Under the pieces are notes generated by a model, which did not search any database, was not told the origin of the DNA, and saw nothing but the letters and a program-made list of their open reading frames with translations. Both the position numbers and the translations under genes were made by a program. Source: a virus. From it: a stretch of DNA of 64,000 bases. Positions within the stretch are counted from its first letter, which is position 1, and the number at the start of each line of letters is the position of its first letter. Below are positions 23,807 to 32,869 of this stretch, piece by piece. Location of the stretch: positions 62,001-126,000 of the IMG/VR virus record IMGVR_UViG_3300005613_000002. One strand, written 5' to 3'.

Positions 23807-25927
23807 ATGAATAAATCACAAAAAATACTTTTTAATGATAGTGTCAAAGGTAATAATATGCACTTTAAAGTTAAATTGGAACAAAATGTTAATAATGTTC
23901 AATTTCTCAGCATGGATGTAAGTACTGAAGATGTATATCAAGATTTTAATTCAGATTATGGAGTTTTAGTTGGTAGAGTGATTGCCAATGATGGGATAGG
24001 TATTCCAAATGCTAAAATTAGTGTATTTATTCCGCTTAGTGATGATGATTCAACAGATAGTGAAATAAGTAGTATCTATCCATATAAAACACCTAGAGAA
24101 AAAAATAATGAAGGAAAAAGATATAATTTATTACCACGTGTTTCTAAAATAGACCCAATAACTAATCAATGGAAACCAAAACAACCATTTGGGTCATTAC
24201 CAATTAAAGAAGAAATTATTACAAATCCAGAATATCTTGATGTATATAAAAAATATTACAAATACACAGCATTAACAAACAATGCTGGTGATTATATGAT
24301 ATTTGGAGTTCCAATTGGAACACAAACTGTACATTTAAGTGTTGATATTACTGATATTGGTGAATATAGTATGAATCCTGCATCTATGGTTGTTAATTTA
24401 GGTTATTCAGCTAATTTATTTACTGATAATAATACAAAAATTAAAGAAAGTAAAGATTTGAATGATTTACCTAATATTGAAACACAAGAAATTTCAGTTG
24501 AAATAATTCCTTTTTGGGGTGATGCTGAAAATTTTGAAATAGGTATAACACGTCAAGATTTTAGGATTCGTTCTGTTTTAAATAAAACATTTGTTTTATT
24601 TGGAACTTCTTTTACTGATGGAAATGATTCAATGTGGGGTCATGATTATCGTAGTGATAGAAGTATAAGAGAATTTTATAGGATTAGACCTGATTGGATG
24701 GATAATTTAGGTATGGCAACCAAAAGAACAGCGAATGTAACAGAAAGTATATATTATTATCCACCAGAAATTAGTGATGAAACTATTGATGGTTATAGTG
24801 TTGACCCTATTAATCAAATGAGAAAATTAGATTCTTCAGAATATACTGTTCATAAAAGAAATGGTGACTTTGTATATATTCTTAGTTGTAATAGAAATAG
24901 AGTAATTACTGGTGAAAATGGTGAGGAAGTTCCAGTACCATACGATTCAAATGAGGGTGTTTTTACTGAATTTAGAGGGTTCGTTGTTTTAGAAATAGAA
25001 GATTCTGAAGCACCAATGGAATTTTCAAGTAAAATTGGAACAAATGCAGTATTAAAGCCATATAGATATAAATTAAAATTTCCACAACATGCTGGAAAAA
25101 ATCAAAGCTTCGAACCAACTGAAAGTCGAACTAATGATAATTGGAGAAATGAAAATTTTAAATTTGAAGGCGGGAAAATTTATAGTTTTTCACGATTTAA
25201 TGGGATTATATATAATAATGGAAATACTAGTGATGTAGATCAATATAATGATTATACTGATAATTTTTTTGGTGGTGATAGACATAATTATTTAAGAGGA
25301 AGTATTGAAACTAATGTGAATAATGTCGGTATTATTATGAATTCAAGTTTCACTTATGATGATGAATATTATAATCATGGTCAATATGAATTTCCAACAA
25401 ATTGTGTTGCTTCTGATGGTTTTTCTTTTTTTGGTGGAAATTGGATGAATCTATGTGTTCATTTTCCACAACTCGGATTTTTAGAAAGGGGTAGTAGTGG
25501 AACTAGAGATACTTATACAGCAGATCATTTTGCTAGACAAAAAGAAAATGATGAAGAATATAATTCATTTTATTTAACAAACAATTCACAAGATATTGTC
25601 GGTGGTTATAAAAATACCAAATTTTTTGCACGTGCAGATTTTAATTGGACTGATATAATAGAAGTCCCAATTACTGATATTAATTTAATGATTGATGAAT
25701 CTAAAGGGTTTATTGATACTGGAAGTACTGTATATACTGGAAGTACTTATAGAAATGGAATTAATATTCCAGATAGTGGCGATTGGGTAGAAGCGTGTCC
25801 TTTTGATGGTGGAAAAATAAATTGTATTCCAACTAATCCTGTAGACCCAAATACATATTTTTATAAAGGATATGATGAATCTGATTGTATTCAATATTTG
25901 ATTGATTTAGGTATTGTTGATAATTAA
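23807..25927 (+). CDS. Tail/virion protein with carboxypeptidase-regulatory-like domain
   Basis: A 706-residue protein. Residues 50-75 (LVGRVIANDGIGIPNAKISVFIP) and 160-190 (TNNAGDYMIFGVPIGTQTVHL) fit a beta-sandwich of the carboxypeptidase regulatory/Ig-like type (G.V....G.pi..A.V.v, then T...G.y.f..vp.G.y.v), interrupted by a long insert. The rest is Tyr/Asn-rich and unassigned. It heads a three-gene plus-strand unit between the sheath and DNA-metabolism genes. It is likely a tail or fiber-associated structural protein. Confidence 0.6.
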   Translation: MNKSQKILFNDSVKGNNMHFKVKLEQNVNNVQFLSMDVSTEDVYQDFNSDYGVLVGRVIANDGIGIPNAKISVFIPLSDDDSTDSEISSIYPYKTPREKNNEGKRYNLLPRVSKIDPITNQWKPKQPFGSLPIKEEIITNPEYLDVYKKYYKYTALTNNAGDYMIFGVPIGTQTVHLSVDITDIGEYSMNPASMVVNLGYSANLFTDNNTKIKESKDLNDLPNIETQEISVEIIPFWGDAENFEIGITRQDFRIRSVLNKTFVLFGTSFTDGNDSMWGHDYRSDRSIREFYRIRPDWMDNLGMATKRTANVTESIYYYPPEISDETIDGYSVDPINQMRKLDSSEYTVHKRNGDFVYILSCNRNRVITGENGEEVPVPYDSNEGVFTEFRGFVVLEIEDSEAPMEFSSKIGTNAVLKPYRYKLKFPQHAGKNQSFEPTESRTNDNWRNENFKFEGGKIYSFSRFNGIIYNNGNTSDVDQYNDYTDNFFGGDRHNYLRGSIETNVNNVGIIMNSSFTYDDEYYNHGQYEFPTNCVASDGFSFFGGNWMNLCVHFPQLGFLERGSSGTRDTYTADHFARQKENDEEYNSFYLTNNSQDIVGGYKNTKFFARADFNWTDIIEVPITDINLMIDESKGFIDTGSTVYTGSTYRNGINIPDSGDWVEACPFDGGKINCIPTNPVDPNTYFYKGYDESDCIQYLIDLGIVDN

Positions 25928-25934
25928 TATTTTG

Positions 25935-25943
25935 GTATTTATA
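25935..25943 (+). promoter_or_regulatory. Late-promoter-like motif GTATTTATA
   Basis: Exact consensus only 4 bases before ATG 25948. If it is a -10-like element, transcription would begin at or inside the start codon, giving a leaderless mRNA. Otherwise it may be fortuitous. Confidence 0.45.
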
Positions 25944-25947
25944 TTCA

Positions 25948-27102
25948 ATGGATAAGCAAATTAAAATATTACTTAATAGTGAACAGAATATTGATTCAGT
26001 TAATCTTGATATGCACGATAAAATTGAATTAGGTGTATTATCTAAAGAAATTACTGAATATAATATTAGAAATGTTGTTAATGCTACGGAAGTGTTTGAT
26101 GATGAAAGAGAAGCAAACCCAATATATAGAATATATGGTAAAATTGAATATTTGTCATTATTAAATGGATTAAAATTAGATTATGATGAATTTGAGGATT
26201 TTTTTCTCCCACAAACAACTGATAGTAAAAATATTTTAAATAGTTTTGATTTTTATTTAATTAGACCAGCATCATCAGGATATACAAACACAAGCGAGAA
26301 TGAGTATATTCGATATTTTGAAGTTATTGCTACACCTAACGATTTTGAATTATTTCCAGTTGGTTTTTCAAATAATGTTTATGGTGAACAAGGATATTCA
26401 TTTAATTATAGTGTTGATATTGATGTTTCTGAATATTATGACCATTTTGGTTTTCCTGTGACAGATTTATTTTTATATGCACAATATAAAAAATCACCAA
26501 ACGAAACATTATTATTTACTGATTGGTCAAGTACTGGTACTACTCAAGAAAATATGATATCTAAAACATTAAATGTTGGTGATTATGTTGAAACATTTAA
26601 TAATTTACGTATTGGTGATTTAATTGAATATAGTAAATTAATATTTTTACAAGAACAATTAACAGAACAATCATTTTATATTATAACCCCATATTTAATT
26701 AGTGGTGTTTCAACTACATTAAAATGGGAATATAAACCATTTATAGCAATTAATCTTAGAAATTTAAGCAATAGTTATTATAATGCAAATACAGGCAGTA
26801 CATCATATGAATTAGTGCAATCAATACCTTCATATGCTACAGATATTGATTCAGGAAATTTTGTCTGGAGAAATATAATGATTGAAGATTATATTGACCC
26901 TCTAACAGGAATTGGAACTAATCATCCATTTGTGAATAAAAAGAGATATGTGTTTTCATCTATTATTTTAGATATTATACCTGATTTAACTGATGATTTA
27001 ACTAGAATAGCATTTGATGAAGTTTGGTTTACAAGAAATAGAATTGGAAGTAAAATAACACCATACGGTGATATAGATAATATTGGAAAACCATGTTTAT
27101 AA
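25948..27102 (+). CDS. Virion structural protein, unknown family
   Basis: A 384-residue protein, beta-rich with many Tyr, Asn and Asp residues (DFYLIRPASSGYTNTSENEYIRYFEV, DFELFPVGFSNNVYGEQGYSFNYSVDIDVSEYYDHFGFPVTDLFLYAQY). I recognise no domain. It lies between two virion-like proteins and overlaps the next gene by 10 bases, so the three products probably work in one tail substructure. Confidence 0.55.
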   Translation: MDKQIKILLNSEQNIDSVNLDMHDKIELGVLSKEITEYNIRNVVNATEVFDDEREANPIYRIYGKIEYLSLLNGLKLDYDEFEDFFLPQTTDSKNILNSFDFYLIRPASSGYTNTSENEYIRYFEVIATPNDFELFPVGFSNNVYGEQGYSFNYSVDIDVSEYYDHFGFPVTDLFLYAQYKKSPNETLLFTDWSSTGTTQENMISKTLNVGDYVETFNNLRIGDLIEYSKLIFLQEQLTEQSFYIITPYLISGVSTTLKWEYKPFIAINLRNLSNSYYNANTGSTSYELVQSIPSYATDIDSGNFVWRNIMIEDYIDPLTGIGTNHPFVNKKRYVFSSIILDIIPDLTDDLTRIAFDEVWFTRNRIGSKITPYGDIDNIGKPCL

Positions 27103-27899
27103 AACAAAAAAAATTAAATAACGGTGTTGATGGTTACATAAAGATTAATTTAAAATCTAGTAACGATTTTCTTGGTGTTCAACAAGAAATTGACGATTTA
27201 ACAGAATTTAAATCTGTTGATTTAATTAATTCAGCTACTGATGTGGAAAAATTGAAATTTAAATTAGACCCAACAATTCCTCTAACTGTATTAATGTTTC
27301 AATTTAGTGGTGTAACTTCTTTTTTAAATGCAGGTTTTACTGATGTTGAGATTTCAGGTGGGAGTCAGAATATCCGTAATAGTTTTTTTATTTTAGATTT
27401 TTATGATACGTTTGACCAAAATATACAAACAAAAATATTTAAAACATATTTAACAAAAATTGATGATGAACCGATATATAATGTTAGTTCAAACACAAGT
27501 AATCAATTGTATTATTGGTATGTACCTGTATCACTTATTGAAAGTAATACAGGTGATACAACAATTGGATATGTGAAATTTAGTTTTTATAATGCAAAAA
27601 CTGGTAGTGTTGCATTATTTTATAACAATGATAATTCATTATTAACTACACCAGAAAAATATTATTTTAAATCTGAATTAAATTTTATAAATAGAACATG
27701 GAAATTTGTTGACTCTAATTTAGTTGTCGGTGTTGAACAATCTTATAGTAGTTCTAATAACTATAATGATAGAGTTGATGATACATTTGATAAAACAGAA
27801 TTATTAACTGAGGTATTTCCAACTGGTGATAGTTATAATTATAGAACAAATAAATATGAAAATATTGATGAAAACGATACTACAACTAGTAGGAGATAA
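27093..27899 (+). CDS. Virion structural protein, unknown family
   Basis: A 268-residue, beta-rich protein, start ATG 27093 inside the preceding gene. It contains repeated Asn/Ser/Thr-rich segments and ends DENDTTTSRR. No family is recognised. Its stop codon directly abuts the stop of the convergent minus-strand gene at 27900, with no terminator hairpin between them. Confidence 0.55.
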   Translation: MFIKQKKLNNGVDGYIKINLKSSNDFLGVQQEIDDLTEFKSVDLINSATDVEKLKFKLDPTIPLTVLMFQFSGVTSFLNAGFTDVEISGGSQNIRNSFFILDFYDTFDQNIQTKIFKTYLTKIDDEPIYNVSSNTSNQLYYWYVPVSLIESNTGDTTIGYVKFSFYNAKTGSVALFYNNDNSLLTTPEKYYFKSELNFINRTWKFVDSNLVVGVEQSYSSSNNYNDRVDDTFDKTELLTEVFPTGDSYNYRTNKYENIDENDTTTSRR

Positions 27900-28664
27900 T
27901 TACGTAATAGTGTAACCAATTTTTGTTTTCCTAACTGATTTAGAAATTTCGAAATCTTTTTCATCTTGTATAAAACCCATTACTTTAATTGCGTATTTAG
28001 AAACAAAATATCTATCACCATCAATATTTTCAATTGGATTTGATTCCGCAAATCCTTCAAAATTTATTGGTATTGGATTTCCTTTCACAAATAAATAATC
28101 TTGACGTGATGCAAAATTTTTCAACACTTGTTCGTCATATTTATTTACATCAACTCTATATTTAGTAAATAAAGTTATTTCAAACACTAAATCAACATTT
28201 GTTGGTTCAGGCATTTTAAATAATAAATATATAACTTCACCATTATCTAAAATAGGAACATTTAAATATCTAAATTTACGTGGTTGTGGAATTCTATATT
28301 TAGTACCTAGTCTTGTCCCGGGTAGTTTATTAATTCGTCTAACTGTAACATATGGTGTGGGTACATTTTTATCGTTATCCATAAATTTCCAAGTCTTTGA
28401 AAATTCACCCCAACGGTCATTATCTAAATAAAATGTTGGAACAGGTTTATTATCAATAACTAATTTCATTCCATCTAAATTCACATAATCAAATAGAGCT
28501 TGATCTAAATCTTCAATTAATATAGTTTTAGGTAAATATTTAGTTTTAGTATCAGTTTCACGCATTAATTCTTCAATGCGTTCTACACCATAATTAAGAT
28601 ATTCATTTCCAACATTAGGTGGATTAGTATCATGTGTTATTTTAACTTTTTTCGGAAGTGACAT
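27900..28664 (-). CDS. Virion protein, possibly tail completion/tail terminator class
   Basis: A 254-residue protein. The C-terminal half (VIYLLFKMPEPTNVDLVFEITLFTKY, then RYFVSKYAIKVMGFI) suggests a beta-sandwich that could oligomerise on the tail. I cannot match it to a named T4 gene with confidence; the T4 gp3/gp15 tail-completion group is a guess from position near sheath and neck genes. It forms a single-gene unit with an exact promoter motif. Confidence 0.45.
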   Translation of the reverse strand: MSLPKKVKITHDTNPPNVGNEYLNYGVERIEELMRETDTKTKYLPKTILIEDLDQALFDYVNLDGMKLVIDNKPVPTFYLDNDRWGEFSKTWKFMDNDKNVPTPYVTVRRINKLPGTRLGTKYRIPQPRKFRYLNVPILDNGEVIYLLFKMPEPTNVDLVFEITLFTKYRVDVNKYDEQVLKNFASRQDYLFVKGNPIPINFEGFAESNPIENIDGDRYFVSKYAIKVMGFIQDEKDFEISKSVRKTKIGYTIT

Positions 28665-28677
28665 GTTATTTTTTTTA

Positions 28678-28686
28678 TATAAATAC
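28678..28686 (-). promoter_or_regulatory. Late-promoter-like motif GTATTTATA
   Basis: Exact consensus in gene sense, 13 bases upstream of the ATG at 28664. Confidence 0.65.
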
Positions 28687-28736
28687 TGTTTGTTTTTAAT
28701 TATTAATTGATTATATTTGTTAAAAGATTAATTGAT

Positions 28737-29069
28737 ATGCTAATAGAACGTAAAGAATATTTAGATACCGATGGTAGTGTTGGTTACATCGAAGCAATTT
28801 TTGATTCAACCAATATTTTGAGAGTAACATTTTTTCCAAAATCTGAAAGATTGTATATTGCTTTTAGTAGAGGCAATACATATTCTTATCCAAATTTCAC
28901 TGAAAAGTTATACACTGAATTTGAAGAATGTGAATCACAAGGTAAGTTTTTTAATACAAAAATTAATAGAAATAAAAACCATCCTTCACGTAAAGAATTT
29001 ACACTATATCCTACAGAACTGTTGGAATTAAAAGAAATAGTGAAGAACAAAATAGATGATGATGATTAA
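28737..29069 (+). CDS. KTSC-domain-like small protein
   Basis: The start at ATG 28737 (MLIERKEYLDTDG, 110 residues) is preferred over 28707. Residues 18-70 read SNILRVTFFPKSERLYIAF-type strands, then SRGNTYSYPNFTEKLYTEFEECESQGKFFNTKI. This matches the KTSC pattern (hydrophobic strand, G..Y.Y..v....y......GK.fN..I). KTSC domains are small, widespread in phages and of unclear function. It begins the nucleotide-metabolism run and overlaps the next gene by 14 bases. Confidence 0.65.
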   Translation: MLIERKEYLDTDGSVGYIEAIFDSTNILRVTFFPKSERLYIAFSRGNTYSYPNFTEKLYTEFEECESQGKFFNTKINRNKNHPSRKEFTLYPTELLELKEIVKNKIDDDD

Positions 29070-29358
29070 ATTTAGTGTTAATGAGTATTATAATTTAGTA
29101 ATACTATTAAAACAAGCATTATTATTTTATGCTGATAAAGAAAATTATGGTGAATCTAAAAGTTCACCAATATTAATTGATAGAGGTTCACAAGCGCAAT
29201 TTGTTCTTAAAAGTATTACTGATTTAGAAGAAATGTATATGGATACAATAAAAGACCATAAAAATTTATCAGAATCAGAAATGTTAAAAGATTTTAGTGC
29301 TAATGATGAAAATGAATCATTGGCGAATTTAATTAAACAATTTAAAGAAGAAAAATAA
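29056..29358 (+). CDS. Hypothetical helical protein
   Basis: A 100-residue, largely helical, acidic protein. Three consecutive ATG codons mark the start, and the exact one used is uncertain (29056, 29059 or 29062). No family is recognised. Its stop overlaps the next possible ATG at 29358 (TAATG). Confidence 0.65.
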   Translation: MMMIKFSVNEYYNLVILLKQALLFYADKENYGESKSSPILIDRGSQAQFVLKSITDLEEMYMDTIKDHKNLSESEMLKDFSANDENESLANLIKQFKEEK

Positions 29359-29429
29359 TGAAGATTAAAATTATCATGTGTTTATTGTTATTTTCAATAA
29401 CACCGAGTATTTATTCTAAAATAAATATT
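29358..29429 (+). pseudogene. Signal-peptide-like leader frame fused in front of HNH gene
   Basis: In frame with, and upstream of, the HNH endonuclease are 24 codons starting at an ATG coupled to the previous stop. They begin MKIKIIMCLLLFSITPS and look like a secretion signal. A signal peptide makes no sense on a cytoplasmic DNA endonuclease. It may be the 5' remnant of an exported-protein gene interrupted by the HNH insertion, or a spurious extension. Confidence 0.4.
29407..29415 (+). promoter_or_regulatory. Late-promoter-like motif GTATTTATT
   Basis: GTATTTATT, 14 bases before ATG 29430 and inside the signal-peptide-like frame. It supports 29430 as the HNH start. Confidence 0.5.
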
Positions 29430-30065
29430 ATGGTTGAAAAAAAATGTTTAAATCCAGAATGTAATAAATTATTTTCAGTTATTAATAGTAGAAAAGATTC
29501 TGCAAAATTTTGTTGTAAGGAATGTGCTAATTTAAATTTAACAGGAAAACCAAATACAATTTGTACTGAATGCAATAAACCATTTCATTTAAAAGAATCA
29601 TCAAAAAAAAGATATAAAAGAACTCATGGTTATTTTTGTTCAACTAAATGTGTTGCTGATTTTAGAAAAAAAGCATATCTTGGAGAGAATAACCCTAATT
29701 TTAGAAATACTACTCATGACGGTGGTTATTTATTAAGTAATTTACCTAAATTTGGTAGAATAAAATTACATCATAAAGTTGTTTTTGAATTACTTAAAAT
29801 TGATAAAATACCTGAAAAATATTGTGTGCATCATAGAGATTGTAATATAAATAATAATGATGAAGAAAATTTAGTTTTATTAACATTAAGTAATCATAGA
29901 TGGTTACATAAAAATTTTGGTAACGCTACATTATGGGCATATTCGCAAAATAAGATTTCATTATACGAATTATGTGATTGGTGTAAGAATCCAGAAAAAG
30001 CAATGAGATTATTACCATTAAATATTATTAAACAAAAAGAAAATATTCATGAAATTATTAGTTAA
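29430..30065 (+). CDS. HNH homing endonuclease with N-terminal zinc fingers
   Basis: From ATG 29430 (MVEKKCLNPECNKLF, 211 residues). The N-terminal 85 residues carry two Cys clusters, CLNPEC...CCKEC and CTEC...FCSTKC, typical DNA-binding zinc ribbons. NNPNFR-type NUMOD-like sequence follows, and the HNH core is IKLHHKVVFEL...YCVHHRDCNINNNDEENLVLL...NHRWLH. Free-standing HNH enzymes are common selfish elements in T4-like phages. It overlaps the dUTPase gene by 17 bases. Confidence 0.85.
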   Translation: MVEKKCLNPECNKLFSVINSRKDSAKFCCKECANLNLTGKPNTICTECNKPFHLKESSKKRYKRTHGYFCSTKCVADFRKKAYLGENNPNFRNTTHDGGYLLSNLPKFGRIKLHHKVVFELLKIDKIPEKYCVHHRDCNINNNDEENLVLLTLSNHRWLHKNFGNATLWAYSQNKISLYELCDWCKNPEKAMRLLPLNIIKQKENIHEIIS

Positions 30066-30522
30066 ATATCATAATTCAAATTGTCATTTAGAGCAACATG
30101 GTAATTGGGTAGATTTAAAATCAGCAGAAAATATAAAAATTAAAAAATTTGAAAATAGATTAATTTCATTAGGTGTATCAATACGTTTACCTAAATATTA
30201 TCAAGCAAATATTGTTCCCAGAAGTGGAACTTATAAAAAATATAAAATTATTCAGGCTAATCATTATGGTATTATTGACGGTCCTGATAAAATTTCAGAT
30301 GGTTATTCTGGAAATAATGATATTTGGATGTTTAATGCAATTGCTTTAGATAATGTAGAAATTAATAATGGTGATAGAATTTGTCAATTTGAAATAAGAC
30401 CTACAATGGTTGCACCTTGGTTTATTAAATTAAATTGGATTTTTAATAATAAAATTAAAATTATTGTGGCTCAAGATTTAAAATCTGATGATAGAGGTGG
30501 TTTTGGTAGTTCAGGAAAATAA
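30049..30522 (+). CDS. dut: dUTP diphosphatase (dUTPase)
   Basis: A 157-residue trimeric-type dUTPase. It has all five motifs: DLKSAE at 22-27, PRSGT at 57-61, GIIDGPDKISDGY near 74-86, GDRICQFEI near 112-120 and RGGFGSSGK at 148-156 (the Gly/Ser-rich tail that closes over the active site). It hydrolyses dUTP to dUMP and PPi, lowering uracil incorporation and supplying substrate for the thymidylate synthase encoded next. It overlaps the HNH gene, which may have inserted immediately upstream. Confidence 0.94.
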   Translation: MKLLVKYHNSNCHLEQHGNWVDLKSAENIKIKKFENRLISLGVSIRLPKYYQANIVPRSGTYKKYKIIQANHYGIIDGPDKISDGYSGNNDIWMFNAIALDNVEINNGDRICQFEIRPTMVAPWFIKLNWIFNNKIKIIVAQDLKSDDRGGFGSSGK

Positions 30523-30549
30523 AATAAATAAAAATAATATAATAAAAAA

Positions 30550-31674
30550 ATGAGTGAATCATATCAAGTACAGTATGCGGACATTTTAGATAAATTAATA
30601 AATGAACCGAGAAAAAAAAGACCATCACGAATAGGTAATATTCGTAGTAATTTTGTTGAATTAATGCGAGTTGATTTAACAAAAGAATTCCCATTGATGG
30701 ATTTAAAGAAAATTAAATTCAGTAATATTTTACATGAATTACTATGGTTTATTCATGGTGATACACATATTAAATATTTAATTGATAATGGGTGTAATAT
30801 TTGGACAGATGATGCATATAGATATTATTGTGAACAACTAACAAGAAAAAGGGAAGATTATGTTGAATTATATGGTGATAACCCAAATCTTGCAGGAAAA
30901 ACTCCTGATGATTTATTTAACCCAATAAGTAAAGAAAAATTCATCAAATTAGCAATAAATGGTAAAGGGGAAAATCATTATGGTGAGTTAGATAGGGTTT
31001 ATGGTAAACAATGGCGTGAATTTAATGGTAAGACAGATCAATTACAAAAATGTATTAATACGTTAATGACGAATCCTGATGATAGGAGAATGATTGTTTC
31101 TGCACATAATCCAACTGATATTGAAGATGAAATTGTTGGATTACCAAGTTGTCATAATATGTTTCAATTTTATACAATTCCATTAACATTTGAGGAAAGA
31201 TTGAAAATCAAAGAAGAAAAATACCCAATTGATACTGATGATTTAGATACCGAAGAAAAACTAGATAGATATAAGATTCCAAAATTTTATCTCTGTACAT
31301 GGTTTAATATACGTTCTAATGACTTTTTCTTAGGACAACCATATAATATGGCATCTTATGCGTTATTAACTCATATCGTTGCTAATGTTGTTAATATGAT
31401 ACCTAAAGAAGTAGTTTGCACTGCTATTGATTGTCATTTATATGAAGCACATATTGATGCATCAGAAAAATATCTTAAAAGATTTGAAAAAATTATGAAT
31501 GATAATCATATTTTTGGTAGAGGAATAAAAACTACACCAAGTGATGTGACTTATTGTAAATCAAAATTACATATTAAAAGAGATTTAAAATCAATTGATG
31601 ATGTAACTGCTGATGATATTAAATTGATTGATTATAATCCGCAATCATTTATTAAAGCACCATTATTAACTTAA
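30550..31674 (+). CDS. thyA: Thymidylate synthase (ThyA type)
   Basis: A 374-residue protein. Motifs are WFIHGDTHIKYL near 66-77, VYGKQWREF near 150, DPDDRRMIVSAHNP-like TNPDDRRMIVSAHNP near 174-188, and the catalytic Cys201 in LPSCHNMFQFY. The folate/dUMP-binding end is RSNDFFLGQPYNMASYALLTHI. It methylates dUMP to dTMP. It is about 100 residues longer than bacterial ThyA because of charged insertions around 95-145 and 215-245. The upstream leader is A-rich without a GTATTTATA motif, so it may be expressed early or by read-through from dut. Confidence 0.96.
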   Translation: MSESYQVQYADILDKLINEPRKKRPSRIGNIRSNFVELMRVDLTKEFPLMDLKKIKFSNILHELLWFIHGDTHIKYLIDNGCNIWTDDAYRYYCEQLTRKREDYVELYGDNPNLAGKTPDDLFNPISKEKFIKLAINGKGENHYGELDRVYGKQWREFNGKTDQLQKCINTLMTNPDDRRMIVSAHNPTDIEDEIVGLPSCHNMFQFYTIPLTFEERLKIKEEKYPIDTDDLDTEEKLDRYKIPKFYLCTWFNIRSNDFFLGQPYNMASYALLTHIVANVVNMIPKEVVCTAIDCHLYEAHIDASEKYLKRFEKIMNDNHIFGRGIKTTPSDVTYCKSKLHIKRDLKSIDDVTADDIKLIDYNPQSFIKAPLLT

Positions 31675-31713
31675 TTTATCATGTGTGAGAAATTGACAAA
31701 ATAAAGTCATCTA

Positions 31714-31944
31714 ATGTTATATCTAATAATACTATTATTAATTATAATAGTTCTTTTATTATCATTAGGTCTATTTTTCTTTATAAAGAAAAATTTATAT
31801 CTTTCTGATAAGGAAATTGAATTTATTATATTCGTTATAGATATATATGAACAATATAGTGATGATTTAGGTATACAGTCTAAAGAACAACATAAGAAAC
31901 TTGTACTTGAATTAAATAAAATAAAGAAAAAATTAAAAAGATGA
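31714..31944 (+). CDS. Small membrane-anchored protein
   Basis: 76 residues: one strongly hydrophobic N-terminal helix (LYLIILLLIIIVLLLSLGLF) and then a charged amphipathic helix. No family is recognised. A TTGACA hexamer lies 15 bases upstream of the ATG, too close to serve as a normal -35 for this gene. It overlaps the next membrane protein gene by 4 bases, so the two may act as a pair at the membrane. Confidence 0.7.
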   Translation: MLYLIILLLIIIVLLLSLGLFFFIKKNLYLSDKEIEFIIFVIDIYEQYSDDLGIQSKEQHKKLVLELNKIKKKLKR

Positions 31945-32147
31945 TGGATAATAATAAAAAAAGACATGTTTTTAAAACAATCTCATGGAGAATTATTGCC
32001 ACATTGACTACAATAATTATTTCAGTTATTATCACAAAAAGTATTCAAATTGGTTTAGGTATTGGGATTACTGAATTTATTGTGAAAATGTTTCTTTATT
32101 ATTATCATGAGAGATTTTGGTTTAAGAAAATTAGATTAAAAACATAA
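31941..32147 (+). CDS. DUF2061-like membrane protein
   Basis: 68 residues. The pattern RHVFKTISWRIIATLTTIIISVIIT, then IGITEFIVKMFLYYYHERFW, matches DUF2061 (K.isWR..at..T, then G..E...K...Y..HER.W), a two-helix inner-membrane family of unknown function. The start may be either of two adjacent ATGs. It is coupled to the preceding small membrane protein. Confidence 0.75.
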   Translation: MMDNNKKRHVFKTISWRIIATLTTIIISVIITKSIQIGLGIGITEFIVKMFLYYYHERFWFKKIRLKT

Positions 32148-32149
32148 AA

Positions 32150-32287
32150 ATGGAAGAAGCTAAAATAATAAAAAAAGTGCTTAAAGAATTAAAAATTCAA
32201 ATTAGTGATGTTAAATCAATTAATATTAAATGGGAAAAAGTTTTAAATGATAGAGCATTTCCGAATATAGAAATAGTTTTAAAATAA
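32150..32287 (+). CDS. Small hypothetical protein (45 residues)
   Basis: ATG at 32150, two bases after the stop of the DUF2061-like gene, to TAA at 32287. The product (MEEAKIIKKVLKELKIQIS...) is a charged helix followed by a short beta-like end. Its stop lies at the foot of the bidirectional terminator, which supports it as the last gene of the unit. Confidence 0.6.
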   Translation: MEEAKIIKKVLKELKIQISDVKSINIKWEKVLNDRAFPNIEIVLK

Positions 32288-32315
32288 AAAGGAGGGTATT
32301 GATACCCTCCTTTTT
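32286..32315. terminator. Bidirectional terminator
   Basis: Stem GGAGGGTA / TACCCTCC with a TTGA loop, flanked by A5 and T5 runs. It lies between convergent genes ending at 32287 and 32318 and serves both. Confidence 0.92.
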
Positions 32316-32317
32316 AT

Positions 32318-32869
32318 TTAATTCCCTTTTGTTTCATATAAAAATGGAATAACATCCTCTTTTACTGGAACACCAGTGATTCGTTTCCAATATGGTTTGA
32401 ATCCACCAATTGTTTTCTTTGTTTCATCAGTAATATTATTAGCACTTTCAACTTCATAATATCTATTTTTTTCACCACTCATATTATATTCAACAATATC
32501 ACCACGATCAATTTCAATTTTTTTTTCTTCTAATTCTTTAAGATAAACACCGAAACTAATAATACCAGTATCATCACGACTAATCCCACCTTGAGCAGCA
32601 CCATAATATTCTTGTTGCCCATTATCAATATTAACCATTACGCTTATGCGCACTGGTTTCATAAACTTTTTATCTTTAGCTTTTGCTTGACCATATAGTG
32701 AATGAGATTTAGTATCAATTATGTTTATTTTATGAATAATAACTTCCTGTGCATTATCTGTTTGTAAGAAGTTTCGACCATACATAACATCTAAATCAAA
32801 CGAATTATCAGTCATAAATAATCCAAATCTATCATCTTCCAAATTTATTACTTGTTTTTTCTTTCTCAT
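32318..32869 (-). CDS. Neck-type virion protein, possibly T4 gp14-like
   Basis: A 183-residue protein. Features include FGLFMTDNSFDLDVMYGRNFL, then SHSLYGQAKAKDKKFMKP, and IDRGDIVEYNMSGEKNRYYEVESANN near the end. The last resembles the E.GD.iyyp....yEI.yV stretch of gp14-type neck proteins, which close the head and join the tail. The assignment also rests on proximity to a gp13-like candidate in the same minus-strand run. It overlaps the kinase gene by one base. Confidence 0.5.
   Translation of the reverse strand: MRKKKQVINLEDDRFGLFMTDNSFDLDVMYGRNFLQTDNAQEVIIHKINIIDTKSHSLYGQAKAKDKKFMKPVRISVMVNIDNGQQEYYGAAQGGISRDDTGIISFGVYLKELEEKKIEIDRGDIVEYNMSGEKNRYYEVESANNITDETKKTIGGFKPYWKRITGVPVKEDVIPFLYETKGN

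Noticed and set aside
31693-31716. TTGACA as sigma-70 promoter for the 31714 gene
   Set aside because: A matching -10 would fall inside the coding sequence; a Bacteroidota host would not be expected to use this consensus.
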